A stretch of 64,000 nt of DNA from Candidatus Formimonas warabiya (GCF_002777255.1 NZ_CP017634.1:818903-882902), one strand, 5' to 3'; counted from the first letter of the stretch, positions 26,990-37,300 are shown. A program made the numbers and translations. Notes: a model not told the origin generated them from the letters alone.

Positions 26990-27562
26990 ATGATGATGCT
27001 CACATGTTCAAGAAAAAAGGTTTTATTGGGAGTGCTCCTCATTTGCCTGATTTGGTTAGGTTATTTCAGCTTCGCCCGGGAAGAGAAAACCACCGTTTCC
27101 GTGCTGAAAAACGATGAGACAAATTCCGGGGAAAAAAGTACCCTGGTGGTGCCGGATGACACGACCGCCCCGGATACTATTTCAGTTACGGAAAATACGC
27201 CGGTAATTGATGGGGAAGATTATTTTGTCAATTACCGGATGGAAAGGGAAAAAATCCGCAGTGAACAGGTAGAAATCCTCCGGGAGATCGTCGATAACCC
27301 GAATTCCGTGAGCGATGTCCGAAAAGAAGCCCAAGAGAAGATGCTCACCCTTACCCAGACCATGGAAAACGAATTGAAATTGGAGAACCTGATCCGGGCA
27401 AAAGATTTTCCGGATGCCGTGGTATTAATTCAGCCGGAATCGGTTATGGTAGTGTTAAAAGGAGCCCAGTTAACCGACGTGGACAGCACAAAAATTGCGG
27501 ATTTAGTTGCCAATACGACGGGTTGTAACTATGAAGATATCATTATCAGTACCAAAGATTAA
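26990..27562 (+). CDS. spoIIIAH: Stage III sporulation protein AH
   Basis: This 190-residue protein has one N-terminal membrane helix (residues 9-26) and a soluble YscJ/FliF-like domain at about 80-190. In B. subtilis it pairs with SpoIIQ across the intermembrane space. The start is within ATGATGATG after AAAGGAGG, so it is uncertain by up to two codons. Confidence 0.94.
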   Translation: MMMLTCSRKKVLLGVLLICLIWLGYFSFAREEKTTVSVLKNDETNSGEKSTLVVPDDTTAPDTISVTENTPVIDGEDYFVNYRMEREKIRSEQVEILREIVDNPNSVSDVRKEAQEKMLTLTQTMENELKLENLIRAKDFPDAVVLIQPESVMVVLKGAQLTDVDSTKIADLVANTTGCNYEDIIISTKD

Positions 27563-27589
27563 TTGTTATTTTTTCTCTCCTTTGGTATA
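27563..27589 (+). promoter_or_regulatory. Possible promoter for the Asp23 gene
   Basis: A consensus TATAAT at 27584-27589 lies 53 bp before the Asp23 gene, with TTGTTA upstream at a short 15-bp spacing. Confidence 0.45.
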
Positions 27590-27641
27590 ATGTTATTGGC
27601 TGTGACTGGAAATTAACAGCGGTGGGGGTGTAAGAAGAAAA

Positions 27642-28043
27642 ATGGAAAAACCGGTGCTGGAAAAACAAGCGGGGCGTGATTCCGGTTCCCTCCGTATTGC
27701 CGATGATGTAGTAGCGATTATTGCGGGACTTGCGGCCACAGAAGTGGAAGGGGTGGCCGGCATGAGCGGAGGAATTGCCGGTGGAATTGCGGAAATGCTG
27801 GGACGGAAAAATCTGTCTAAAGGGGTTAAAGTTGAGGTAGGAGAGACGGAGACCGCTGTTGATATTTTTGTCATCGTGGAGTTTGGGATCAGAATCCCTG
27901 ACGTGGCTTTAAAAATACAGGAAAATGTCAAAAAAGCCATTGAAACCATGACCGGCTTAAAAGTAGTGGAAATAAATGTTCATGTGCAAGGCGTGGCTTT
28001 TCCCAGCACAGAGATTAAAGAAGAGGAAACAAGGGTAAAATAA
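27642..28043 (+). CDS. Asp23/Gls24 family envelope stress response protein
   Basis: This 133-residue Asp23-family protein has the family pattern SLRIADDVVAIIAGLAATEVEGV near residue 14 and GVKVEV...DIFVIVEFG in the middle. These abundant proteins sit at the membrane through AmaP in Gram-positive bacteria. The neighbours amaP and DUF2273 complete the usual trio. A strong terminator follows, so amaP may also need readthrough or its own promoter. Confidence 0.93.
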   Translation: MEKPVLEKQAGRDSGSLRIADDVVAIIAGLAATEVEGVAGMSGGIAGGIAEMLGRKNLSKGVKVEVGETETAVDIFVIVEFGIRIPDVALKIQENVKKAIETMTGLKVVEINVHVQGVAFPSTEIKEEETRVK

Positions 28044-28052
28044 AAAATATTC

Positions 28053-28084
28053 CCCGGAACCCGTTTACCGGGTTCCGGGTTTTT
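28053..28084 (+). terminator. Strong terminator after the Asp23 gene
   Basis: An 11-bp perfect stem (CCCGGAACCCG / CGGGTTCCGGG) with a 5-nt loop is followed by TTTTT. Confidence 0.92.
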
Positions 28085-28134
28085 GCATATTCCCGGAATA
28101 CCGGTACTTTTTTTATTCGTTGGAGGTGAGGATG

Positions 28135-28674
28135 ATGAAAGTCTTCAACAAGTTTCTGGCGATTATTTTTTCCGTACTGCTTGCCATCATTAGTTTAATC
28201 ACTCTGTTTATGGCCTTGGGCTGGACAACCCCCCTGGATTATTTAAACAGTGCTTTTAGTTCTTTTAATCTGCGCTGGATTATCGGCATTACTTCTGTGG
28301 TGATTTTGATTGCCGCCCTTAACTTGTTTTTCGTCAATTTTGTAAGCCACCCGGTCACCCATACGAAAATTGATCAGAATGACCAGGGAGAGATCAGCAT
28401 CACCCTCCCTGCTGTGGAGGCTTTGGTAAAAAAAGCCGCTTTTCAAATCAAAGGAGTACGGGAAGTAAAGCCGGTGATTAAGTGCACCCCTGAAGGAATT
28501 GCCATTTTTATGCGCACGGGAATGCAGCCGGGGACCGTCATTCCCCAATCTGCCCAAGAGCTTCAGGCTGCCGTAAAGGCGTATTTGGAACAGACTGCCG
28601 GGCTTCAGGTGGTGGAAACAAAGGTTTTAATTACCAATGTGTCTTCTCAGGAAAACAAAAGCAGGGTTGACTAA
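28135..28674 (+). CDS. amaP: Alkaline shock response membrane anchor protein AmaP
   Basis: The protein has 179 residues and two N-terminal membrane helices (about 5-28 and 45-70) followed by an Asp23-like cytosolic domain. The order Asp23-AmaP-DUF2273 is diagnostic. The start at 28135 follows GGAGGTGAGG with 8-bp spacing. Confidence 0.9.
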   Translation: MKVFNKFLAIIFSVLLAIISLITLFMALGWTTPLDYLNSAFSSFNLRWIIGITSVVILIAALNLFFVNFVSHPVTHTKIDQNDQGEISITLPAVEALVKKAAFQIKGVREVKPVIKCTPEGIAIFMRTGMQPGTVIPQSAQELQAAVKAYLEQTAGLQVVETKVLITNVSSQENKSRVD

Positions 28675-28686
28675 GGAGGATTTCAT

Positions 28687-28908
28687 GTGGATTGGGGAAA
28701 GGTTTTTTTAGAGCTCTGGACCCATCATCGCGGCAAAACCGTGGGCATCGGCATCGGCTTTCTTTTTGGACTGATGGTCGCCCTTTTAGGTTTTTTCGAG
28801 GCTGTCTTTATTTCTCTTTGCATGGTCGTAGGTTACTTTGTGGGTCGGAGAATCGACGAAAACATAGATTTTCGTGACCTGATAGATAGAGTGTTTAAAG
28901 ACCATTAA
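28687..28908 (+). CDS. DUF2273 family small membrane protein
   Basis: This 73-residue protein has two membrane helices and the family ending GRRIDENIDFRDLIDRVF. A GTG start follows AAGGAGG. It is normally found with Asp23 and AmaP and is thought to belong to the same envelope assembly; its exact role is unknown. Confidence 0.9.
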   Translation: MDWGKVFLELWTHHRGKTVGIGIGFLFGLMVALLGFFEAVFISLCMVVGYFVGRRIDENIDFRDLIDRVFKDH

Positions 28909-28920
28909 ACATAATTATTC

Positions 28921-29060
28921 AGTCTAAAGTTGAAAGTCAAATGTCAAAAGTCATTTATTTCTCCCTATCTATTCTGTCTAAGTTTCAAAAGTTAAAGCTT
29001 CACTGAGTTTCAAGACTCTTTGGTTGACCTCCGATTTTCCGACTTTGGACTTTTGACTCA
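28921..29060 (+). repeat. MITE-like intergenic repeat, copy 2
   Basis: This is the reverse-oriented partner of the element at 24406-24540. It starts with AGTCTAAAGTTGAAAGTC, ends with TTTGGACTTTTGACTC, and contains CTGTCTAAGTTTCAAAAG, the exact reverse complement of the core of copy 1. It lies between the DUF2273 gene and nusB. Confidence 0.8.
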
Positions 29061-29111
29061 TGCTTGAAAGAAATGCTAAATAGTTACCATTAATCTTAAG
29101 GAGGCACCAGC

Positions 29112-29525
29112 GTGAGCAGGCGTTTAGCAAGGGAAAAGGCTCTTCAGATGCTTTTTCAAATGGATGTAGGGCAGAATTCCTTAGAGATGGCAAAACTGAC
29201 CTTGGAAGAGACAACGTTGTCTCCTTTGGACAAAAGTTTCGCCCTCCAGTTGGTTGAAGGTACACGCAATGCTTTAGGAGAATTGGATGCTTATATCAAA
29301 AAGCACTCCGCGGAATGGGATATTGAGCGTTTGGCCAATGTAGACAAAAATGTGATTCGCATGGCCTTATATGAAATGAAATATCTTGCCGATATCCCTT
29401 TTAGCGTATCCATCAATGAAGCCATTGAGTTGGCGAAATCTTTCGGGAGTGAAGATTCCGGAAAATTTGTCAACGGTATCTTGGATAATATTCAAAAAGA
29501 AACTGATTTTAGTGCAGGTAATTAA
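29112..29525 (+). CDS. nusB: Transcription antitermination protein NusB
   Basis: This 137-residue all-helical protein starts with the typical SRRLAREKALQMLFQMD and has NVDKNVIRMALYEM and SINEAIELAKSFG further on. It takes part in rRNA antitermination. A GTG start follows AAGGAGG. In clostridia it is often followed by a TsaD-like gene and xseA; here xseA lies about 33 kb away. Confidence 0.96.
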   Translation: MSRRLAREKALQMLFQMDVGQNSLEMAKLTLEETTLSPLDKSFALQLVEGTRNALGELDAYIKKHSAEWDIERLANVDKNVIRMALYEMKYLADIPFSVSINEAIELAKSFGSEDSGKFVNGILDNIQKETDFSAGN

Positions 29526-29528
29526 CGT

Positions 29529-30482
29529 ATGATTATAGGCATTGACACCAGCTGCTATACCACCTCACTGGCGGTTATTGATCAGTCGGGGAATTTGATG
29601 CAGGACCTGCGGCGACTTTTAACTGTGAAGCAGGGAGGCCGTGGACTGCAGCAGTCGGAAGCGGTATTCCAGCATGTACAGAATTTACCGGCGCTTTTCT
29701 CTGACCTGGGTGAGAAAGTGGATTTACGCCAAATCAAAGCTGTCAGTGTGAGTACGAGACCCCGGCCGGTAGAGAAATCTTATATGCCGGTATTTACCGT
29801 AAGCCAGGGTTTTGGACAGGTCATCGCCCATACCCGGGCCCTTCCCCTGTTTTTTACCAGCCATCAGGAAGGTCATCTGATGGCCGGGATTTGGTCCGCC
29901 CAAGGACCAAAGGGAGCGGAATTCCTTGCCGTACACCTTTCCGGCGGTACCTCTGAGGTATTGAACGTGCAGAAAGATGGGCCGGGTTTTTCCATTAAGA
30001 TAATAGGTGCTACGGGAGATTTGCATGCCGGACAATTTGTGGATCGGATCGGTGTGGAGCTGGGCCTGCCTTTCCCGGCCGGAAGTCACCTGGAAAAACT
30101 GGCCTCCTCCTGGTCTGAAGAGATACCTTATGTGCCCACGGGCGTAAAAGGCTATGATTTTTCTTTTTCCGGCCCGGAAACAGCAGCGCGAAGATTGTTA
30201 AAAGAGGGGGTTCCTCCTGCCGGTGTGGCCAGAGCGGTAGAACACTGTGTGGCCGCCACCTTGGAAAAGGTGCTGAAACGAGCAGTACGGGACAGTGGTC
30301 GGAGAGAAATCCTTATTGTGGGCGGGGTGGCCTCAAACTTCTATATCAGAACCTGGTTAAAGAACCGCCTGGAGCATCCGGCTGTGGGCGCCCGGCTCTA
30401 TTTTGCGGAACCCAGATTTTCCACAGACAATGCCGTCGGCGTTGCTCAGCTGGGATTATTGTCCCTTATTTCCACGTCCTAG
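29529..30482 (+). CDS. TsaD/Kae1-like ASKHA-fold paralogue
   Basis: The 317-residue protein is related to the tRNA t6A enzyme TsaD. It starts with the ASKHA phosphate loop IGIDTSCYTTS and keeps the metal-binding HxxxH (SHQEGH, near residue 113). It has LSGGTSEVL and a C-terminal VGGVASNFYIRTWL segment. It is shorter and more divergent than true TsaD, so the essential t6A enzyme is probably elsewhere. It starts 4 bp after nusB. The 3' end overlaps the convergent glycosyltransferase by 17 bp. Confidence 0.85.
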   Translation: MIIGIDTSCYTTSLAVIDQSGNLMQDLRRLLTVKQGGRGLQQSEAVFQHVQNLPALFSDLGEKVDLRQIKAVSVSTRPRPVEKSYMPVFTVSQGFGQVIAHTRALPLFFTSHQEGHLMAGIWSAQGPKGAEFLAVHLSGGTSEVLNVQKDGPGFSIKIIGATGDLHAGQFVDRIGVELGLPFPAGSHLEKLASSWSEEIPYVPTGVKGYDFSFSGPETAARRLLKEGVPPAGVARAVEHCVAATLEKVLKRAVRDSGRREILIVGGVASNFYIRTWLKNRLEHPAVGARLYFAEPRFSTDNAVGVAQLGLLSLISTS

Positions 30483-31836
30483 GCAATCGGAACACCTCCT
30501 GGATATAGCCCCAAACGGAGATAGGACTCATCAAAATTTGATAGCATAAAACAAACAGGACAAATCCTAAAACATTCCTGCGTATTTTTAAGTGTAAAGT
30601 GCCGAAGACTTTTTTCTGATAGCAATACAAAATGTAGTTTTGGAGCAAGGAAAGAGGGATGACAAAAAGCGTGGTGACGCCGACGATCCAATAATATCCC
30701 CCAAATGCCAAAACCAGTCCCGGAATCCAGCAAAATGTGTAAACAAAATCCAAATAAGGCATGATCAAGTTGCAGCCTGTAAGATATTTAACGGAATAAA
30801 CAGGCTGTTTCCATGGTTTGAACAATCTTAGCGCTTCAATCATCCCTCTGGCCCAGCGGCTTCTTTGCCGGAAAAAATGTTTCAATACCACAGGCACATC
30901 TGTAAAAGCAACGGCCAAGGGTTCAAAATAGACCCTCCTGTTCTTCCTCAAAAAACTCCACGTTAACACAATGTCTTCACCAATGGCGTCCGGCCATCCT
31001 CCGGCCATTTTAATGGCCGAGGTCTGGTAGATAGAAAATGCCCCCTGAGCCACCAATGTTCCCTGGAACAACCCCTGCAGCCTCTTTGTGCTAGCGATTC
31101 CTAAAAAATAATCCCACTCCTGAATTTTTGCCAGCCAGGTACTCCTGCTGTTCCGGACCAAGATGGTTCCCGCCACAGCGCACACGTCTTCGGGAGCAGT
31201 CTCCATTCTTGAAACAATATAACGGACAGCCGAAGGGTGCAATAGGGTATCCGCATCCAGGGTTAAAACATATTCCGTTTCTACATACTGGAGTCCTGTA
31301 TTGAGGGCAAAGCTTTTACCGCTTGTGGGCTCCTGTATGACGCATACTTCTATTTGCATCTCTTCCGCAGCCTTTAAAGCGACTTCCTCTGTATAGTCCT
31401 TTGAGTTATTGTCAATCACAACGACGCTGATCTGTCCCTGGTAATCTTGGGCAGCGATGTATTTCAGGGTATTTCTAATCCTTTTTTCTTCATTGTAACA
31501 GGCGATCAGGATGGTCACATGTTTCTCCGGCTGGTCATCCTTTAAGGGTGGTTGGCGGTCCAACAAAAGGCTAAATACCATAAAAGCATTCATATAACCG
31601 GGAATATAAGCAATACCTCCAATAATGAGGATACTGAACAACAAACCGATGTGAAAAGCCAATTCTCTCATCCAGGGAAGGGAAAGGTAAATGGACAGCA
31701 TCACCCACATCAAGGCCATGATCATACTGATGGTAAATTTTGTTTTCACCGGGATATAAAATGTTTTTTTCCCATGCTTTATTTTCCATCTGAATGGGGG
31801 AACAATTTGCTGGTTAGGTGGCAGTTGTTGATTCAT
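30466..31836 (-). CDS. Membrane family-2 glycosyltransferase (polysaccharide synthase-like)
   Basis: The protein has 456 residues: two N-terminal membrane segments (about 30-75), a GT2 catalytic domain starting at HVTILIACYNEEKRI, the DADT metal motif near residue 194, a QxxRW-type motif in RQRSRWARGM near residue 310, and three or four C-terminal membrane helices. It resembles processive synthases such as PgaC/IcaA and hyaluronan synthase. The start at 31836 follows GGAGGT. It probably builds and exports an extracellular polysaccharide. It has no link to the neighbouring C1 genes that I can see. Confidence 0.88.
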   Translation of the reverse strand: MNQQLPPNQQIVPPFRWKIKHGKKTFYIPVKTKFTISMIMALMWVMLSIYLSLPWMRELAFHIGLLFSILIIGGIAYIPGYMNAFMVFSLLLDRQPPLKDDQPEKHVTILIACYNEEKRIRNTLKYIAAQDYQGQISVVVIDNNSKDYTEEVALKAAEEMQIEVCVIQEPTSGKSFALNTGLQYVETEYVLTLDADTLLHPSAVRYIVSRMETAPEDVCAVAGTILVRNSRSTWLAKIQEWDYFLGIASTKRLQGLFQGTLVAQGAFSIYQTSAIKMAGGWPDAIGEDIVLTWSFLRKNRRVYFEPLAVAFTDVPVVLKHFFRQRSRWARGMIEALRLFKPWKQPVYSVKYLTGCNLIMPYLDFVYTFCWIPGLVLAFGGYYWIVGVTTLFVIPLSLLQNYILYCYQKKVFGTLHLKIRRNVLGFVLFVLCYQILMSPISVWGYIQEVFRLPRTWK

Positions 31837-31864
31837 ATTTACCTCCACATCCCTTACTTTGCAT

Positions 31865-31904
31865 GATATAATCTAAGCAATATCGCTGGCAATGCTATAT
31901 TGCT
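31865..31904 (-). promoter_or_regulatory. Possible promoter and palindromic operator for the glycosyltransferase
   Basis: On the minus strand TTGCCA and TATATC are separated by 16 bp. The inverted repeat AGCAATAT-N13-ATATTGCT (31876-31904) overlaps the -35 box, as expected for a repressor site. No regulator is encoded beside it. Confidence 0.4.
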
Positions 31905-32072
31905 TCCGGATGTGGAAAACTGTGGGCAAAAGCGAATAATTAAAAAGATTTTCAACAAAAGACAAAAAAAAGGGGTTGTTTGATGAACTGTTTTTGTTTA
32001 GACTTGTAGAGTAGGATAAATATATCCTTGACCAAGTAAGGAGTAGAGAGGAAAAAAGGGGGAGTGAAATCA

Positions 32073-32600
32073 ATGCAGTGTTGCTGTGGGGAAGAGAAGA
32101 AGCTGGAAAATAGATTTCCCGATAGTGATGTTGACCTTCAGCCGTTGAATGCTGTTTTGGAAAAATACAAGGGAATTCCGGGAAGTTTAATCACAATTCT
32201 TCAACAAGCACAAGGAATTTACGGATATCTGCCCAGAAAGGCGTTGGCGCATATCGCCGATGTGATTGGGGTTAAACCGGCCAAGGTTTTGGGTGCGGCT
32301 ACCTTTTATACCCAGTTCCGGTTTAAGCCTATCGGCAAGTACCTGGTAATGCTCTGTCAGGGAACGGCCTGCCACGTGAACGGGTCGGAAAAAATTGAGT
32401 ATGCTTTGTGTGATGAGCTAAACATTAAAGATGGCGAAACGACGCCGGATAATTTATTTACTTTGGAAAACGTGGCATGTCTGGGTTGCTGCAGTTTGGC
32501 ACCGGTGATGATGATCAATGGAGAAGCCTATGGTAAGCTGACTCCTGATTCGGCCAGAAAGGTGATTCGGGAAATATATAAAAAGGAAACCAACAGTTAG
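32073..32600 (+). CDS. NuoE-like [2Fe-2S] subunit of a Stn/HydABC-type complex
   Basis: This 175-residue thioredoxin-like ferredoxin has the four NuoE cysteines (Cys95-x4-Cys100 and Cys136-x3-Cys140). An extra MQCCCG start adds three cysteines that are not part of the family. It is the small subunit of flavin-based NADH modules. The start at 32073 follows AAAAGGGGGAG; the GTG at 32064 is too close to that site. It forms an operon with the NuoF-like and NuoG/GltD-like genes. Confidence 0.92.
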   Translation: MQCCCGEEKKLENRFPDSDVDLQPLNAVLEKYKGIPGSLITILQQAQGIYGYLPRKALAHIADVIGVKPAKVLGAATFYTQFRFKPIGKYLVMLCQGTACHVNGSEKIEYALCDELNIKDGETTPDNLFTLENVACLGCCSLAPVMMINGEAYGKLTPDSARKVIREIYKKETNS

Positions 32601-32612
32601 GAGGTGTGGCAG

Positions 32613-34364
32613 GTGAGAATTCGCGTCGGATTTGGCAGTTGCGGGATCGCGGCAGGGGCCAGAAAAGTGGTGGCCGAATTTGAAAAGGAACTTTCCAACA
32701 GAGGTTTGGATATCAAGATTGAACAGACCGGTTGTATCGGCATGTGTTTCAATGAGCCGCTGGTAGAACTCTTTGATCAAGACAATAAAGTCTCGGTATA
32801 TGGAAAAGTGACGCCGGAAATAGTAAAAGACATCGTGGAACAGCATGTCATAGGAGGAAATCCTGTCCCGGATTATCTGGTTTCCGAGGACGATATGGGT
32901 TTCCTGAGAAAGCAAAAGCGGGTGGCTTTGAGAAACTGCGGAAAAATTGATCCGGAATCCCTGGATGATTATATCGCCGCAGGGGGTTACCGGTCTTTTG
33001 AGAAATGCCTCAAGGAAATGACCCCGGAACAGGTCATTGAAGAAATTAAAACTTCCGGTTTGAGAGGAAGAGGGGGAGCCGGTTTCCCCACTTGGTTTAA
33101 ATGGAACGCCACCAAGGAGGCGAAAGGATCGCCCAAATATATTTTATGCAATGCGGATGAGGGGGATCCGGGCGCCTTTATGGATCGCAGCTTGCTGGAA
33201 GGCGATCCCAACAGCGTCATGGAAGGGATGATGATTGCCGGCTATGCGGTCGGAGCTGTGGAAGGGATTTTCTATGTTCGGGCGGAATATCCTTTGGCCA
33301 TTAAACGATTGGAATTAGCCATTGCCCAGGCCCGGGAAAAAGGACTATTGGGGAAAAACATTTTGGGCACCAATTTTAGTTTTGATCTCAGGATCAAGGC
33401 CGGTGCCGGCGCTTTTGTGTGCGGGGAGGAAACGGCGCTCATTGCTTCCCTGGAAGGGGAAAGAGGCATGCCCCGGCTGAAGCCCCCATTTCCGGCTCAA
33501 AAGGGGTATTGGCAAAAACCCACCAATATCAATAATGTAGAAACCTACGCCAATGTGCCCTGGATCATCAGCAATGGGGGATCTGCCTTTGCTGCCATGG
33601 GTACCGCCACCAGTAAAGGAACCAAAGTTTTTGCTTTGGCCGGAAAGATCAAGCGGGGCGGCCTTGTGGAAGTACCCATGGGGCTGACTTTAAGAGAAGT
33701 GATCTTTGATATCGGCGGGGGAATCATTGGAGACAAGGATATCAAAGGCGTGCAAATGGGCGGCCCGTCCGGCGGGTGTATTCCCAAAGATTTGTTGGAC
33801 ACGCCCATTGATTACGAATCCATTACCAAAACCGGCGCCATTATGGGTTCCGGCGGCATGATCGTGATGGACGAAACTACTTGCATGGTCGATATGGCCC
33901 GATTCTTTTTAGATTTTACCCAAAAAGAATCCTGCGGTAAATGCTATCACTGCCGGCTGGGCACCAAGCGGATGCTGGAGATCCTGAACCGGATTACCAA
34001 GGGGGAAGGAAAAGACGGAGATATCGAATTACTGGAAGAACTGTCCGTAAAAATCATCGAAGGCTCCTTGTGCGCGTTAGGAGGTTCCGCCCCCAATCCG
34101 GCCAAGAGTACCATCCGTTATTTTAGAGATGAGTATGAAAAGCATATTTACGATAAAAAGTGTCCATCCAAAAAATGCAAGCCCTTGTTAACCTACACCA
34201 TTCAAGAAGATACTTGTACCGGCTGTACCCTGTGTGCAAAAAAATGCCCGGTGGGAGCAATCAAGGGCGAACGGAAAAAGCCCCACGCAGTGGATCAAAG
34301 CCTGTGCATCAAATGTGGAAATTGTGCTGACGTGTGCCGTTTCGGAGCGGTACAAGTTGATTAA
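32613..34364 (+). CDS. NuoF-like FMN/NADH subunit of a Stn/HydABC-type complex
   Basis: The protein has about 583 residues. In order: an N-terminal thioredoxin-like [2Fe-2S] domain (CG near residue 10, CIGMC near 43), an FMN/NADH domain with GRGGAGFPTWFKWN and CGEETALIASLEG, the [4Fe-4S] motif ESCGKCYHCRLG, and two C-terminal ferredoxin clusters (CTGCTLCAKKCP, CIKCGNCADVC). The extra N- and C-terminal domains are those of the HydB type in bifurcating enzymes. A GTG start at 32613 follows AGGAGGTG. It oxidises or reduces NAD(H). Confidence 0.93.
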   Translation: MRIRVGFGSCGIAAGARKVVAEFEKELSNRGLDIKIEQTGCIGMCFNEPLVELFDQDNKVSVYGKVTPEIVKDIVEQHVIGGNPVPDYLVSEDDMGFLRKQKRVALRNCGKIDPESLDDYIAAGGYRSFEKCLKEMTPEQVIEEIKTSGLRGRGGAGFPTWFKWNATKEAKGSPKYILCNADEGDPGAFMDRSLLEGDPNSVMEGMMIAGYAVGAVEGIFYVRAEYPLAIKRLELAIAQAREKGLLGKNILGTNFSFDLRIKAGAGAFVCGEETALIASLEGERGMPRLKPPFPAQKGYWQKPTNINNVETYANVPWIISNGGSAFAAMGTATSKGTKVFALAGKIKRGGLVEVPMGLTLREVIFDIGGGIIGDKDIKGVQMGGPSGGCIPKDLLDTPIDYESITKTGAIMGSGGMIVMDETTCMVDMARFFLDFTQKESCGKCYHCRLGTKRMLEILNRITKGEGKDGDIELLEELSVKIIEGSLCALGGSAPNPAKSTIRYFRDEYEKHIYDKKCPSKKCKPLLTYTIQEDTCTGCTLCAKKCPVGAIKGERKKPHAVDQSLCIKCGNCADVCRFGAVQVD

Positions 34365-34388
34365 GAGAGATGGGAGGGGAGAAAGGTT

Positions 34389-37300
34389 ATGTCACAATAT
34401 AGATTAAATATCAATGGAAATGAAGTTGTCGGCCGTCCCGGCCAGACCATTTTGGAAGTGGCCCGGGAAAACGGCATCGAAATTCCTACCCTTTGTTACG
34501 ATGAAAGAATCAAAATTTATGGCGCTTGCGGCCTTTGCGTCGTGGAAGTGGAAGGAAGCCCCAAGCTTTTCCGGTCCTGCGCCACGGAAATTGCCGATGG
34601 CATGGTAATTCATACCGAAACGGAAAGAGTAAAAGGTTCCCGGAAAGTTGCATTGGAATTACTGCTTTCCGATCATCTGGGCGACTGTCGTCCGCCCTGC
34701 CGTCAGGCCTGTCCGGCAAATACCGACTGCCAGGGCTATGTGGGCTTAATTGCCAACGGCAGATATCAAGAAGCCTTAGAATTAATCAAGGAACAGCTGC
34801 CTTTGCCCGCCAGCATTGGCCGGGTTTGCCCCCATCCTTGTGAAGAAGCCTGCCGCAGGCAGTTGGTGGAAGAGCCGGTATCCATTGCCTGGTTAAAACA
34901 ATTTGTCGCCGATGCTGATTTAGCTTCCGGGGATGCCTTCATGCCCGAAATAAAAGCACCGAGCGGGAAGAAAGTGGCGGTGGTAGGAGGCGGTCCCGCC
35001 GGTTTAACGGCCAGTTATTTCTTAGCGAAGGAAGGCCATCAGGTTGTAGTCTTTGAAGCCATGCCGAAGGCGGGAGGCATGTTAAGATACGGCATCCCCC
35101 AATACCGTTTGCCCAAAGAGGTATTGGACCAGGAAATCGCCACCATTGAAAATATGGGCGTGGAAATCCAGACGAATGTGAAAATTGGCCGGGATATCAA
35201 ACTTAATTATTTAAGAGAAAATTTTGATGCCGTCTATCTTGCCATCGGTGCCTGGGCCAGTTCCGGCATGCGCTGCCCCGGTGAAAAACTGGACGGAGTC
35301 ATCGGCGGCATCGAATTTTTAGAAGCGGTAGCGCTCAATAAACCGGTGCAATTAGGAAAGAAAGTGGCGGTAGTGGGCGGCGGCAACACGGCCATGGATG
35401 CCTGCCGGACCGCGGTGCGGCTTGGTGCCGAAGAAGTATATTTACTGTACCGGAGAACCAGATCCGAAATGCCTGCCGCAGATATTGAAGTGATTGAAGC
35501 GGAAGAAGAAGGCGTTATCTTCCAGTTCCTGGTTGCCCCTATCGAAATCATGGGCGAAAACGGCAAGGCCACCCACATCAAGCTGCAGCAAATGGAACTG
35601 GGCGAGCCGGATGCCAGCGGACGCAGAAAGCCGGTGCCCATTCCCGGGGCGGAAAAAAACCTGGAAGTAGACAATGTCATTGCCGCCATCGGGCAGCAGG
35701 TTGTCCCGGAGGGCATGGACGGGGTAACCCTGACCAAATGGAATACCATTGTGGCTGACGAGCATACCTATATGACCAATATTCCCGGTGTCTTTGCCGG
35801 CGGCGACGCCATTAATGAGGGACCGGGGATCGCCATTGAAGCGATCTCGGATGCGCGAAAAGCCGCAGATGTGATATGCAGCTACCTGGAAGGGGAAATA
35901 ATTCCCTATCAAGCACCCTACTATGCGAAAAGAGAAGACCTGACTGCGGACGATTTTGCAGACCGGGAAAAAGTTTACCGGCCCCATATGGGTCATCTTC
36001 ATCCGGAAGAGAGAAAACACAATTTTTCCGAGATCGTCTTCGGTTATACGGAAGAACAAGCGAAAAAAGATGCCATGCGCTGCCTGGAATGCGGCTGCGG
36101 GGATATCTTTGAGTGCAAGCTGATCCATTATGCCAATCGGTATCACGTAGACCCGGCCCGGGTGGCTGGGGAAGTTCATAAGAGAAACTACAAGGACGAG
36201 CATCCCTTTATCGACCGTAACCCGGACAAATGTATTCTTTGCGGCTTATGTGTCCGGGTCTGCGACGAAATCATGGGGGTTACCGCTCTCGGACTGGTGA
36301 ACCGGGGCTTCGATACCATTGTGCAGCCTGAGTTTAACCTGCCCCTGCAGGAAACCGGATGTATCTCCTGCGGTCAGTGTGTCGCCGCCTGTCCTACCGG
36401 CGCCCTCCAGGAACGATTGACCATCGATAAATCCGTTCCTCTGGAGACGGCAGAAACCAGCACTATTTGCTCCTACTGCAGTGTGGGATGCAATCTGAAA
36501 CTGAAAACAAAGGGTGAATTGTTGGTTAAATCGGTTCCGGACAAGGAAAGCAGCGTGGACAAAGGTCTCCTCTGTGTGAAAGGACGCTTTGGCTTTAATA
36601 TGGGCCAGAAAGGAACCCGGATTACCGCACCTCTGATGAAGAAAAACGGGGAATTTAAAGAAGTATCCTGGGATGAAGCCCTTCTTTTCGTGGCTAAGAA
36701 AACCCAAAGTATTTCCTCCCGTTACGGAAGCAAGGCATTAGCGGTCAGTGTTTCCGACCGCTATACCAATGAAGAGATTTATTTAGCCGCTAAATTCGGC
36801 AAGCAGATTCTAGGCACGGATCAGGTATTCTCTTTTAACGGTTTTGACGGCGGGATTGAGGATGTTTTAGGCTATGATGCGTCCAGCAATACCTTTGACG
36901 AACTCCTTTCCACCGAAGTGATTTTGCTTGTTGGTTCGGATATTATGCACGATCATCCCATTGTGGGTTTAAAGATTAAAGAGGCGGCGGCAAAAGGGGT
37001 TAAATTGATTACCGTCAACCCCTTTGCCTCTCTGGCAGATGAATGGGCGGATCAAAAAGTCTGCCCCGCGGATAGCGTCAGTTTTATCAAAGAAGTGATC
37101 AAAGCTGTGGTGGAAAGCGGACGAATCCCTTCAGACAATTCTGCAGCTGGATTTGCTCCCTTGCGGGAAAGCCTGGAAAACATCGAAGTGAGCGGGTCCG
37201 CAAAAGAAATTGCGGAAGCCTACACGAAAGCCAAAAGGGCGATAATTGTCTTTGATCAAAACCGGGTTACAGCTGACGGGGCTAAGTTACTTGCCGATTT

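Noticed and set aside
35234..36203. Long minus-strand open frames opposite the Stn-like large subunit
   Set aside because: They are antisense shadows caused by codon bias in the + strand gene and have no ribosome binding sites or family motifs.
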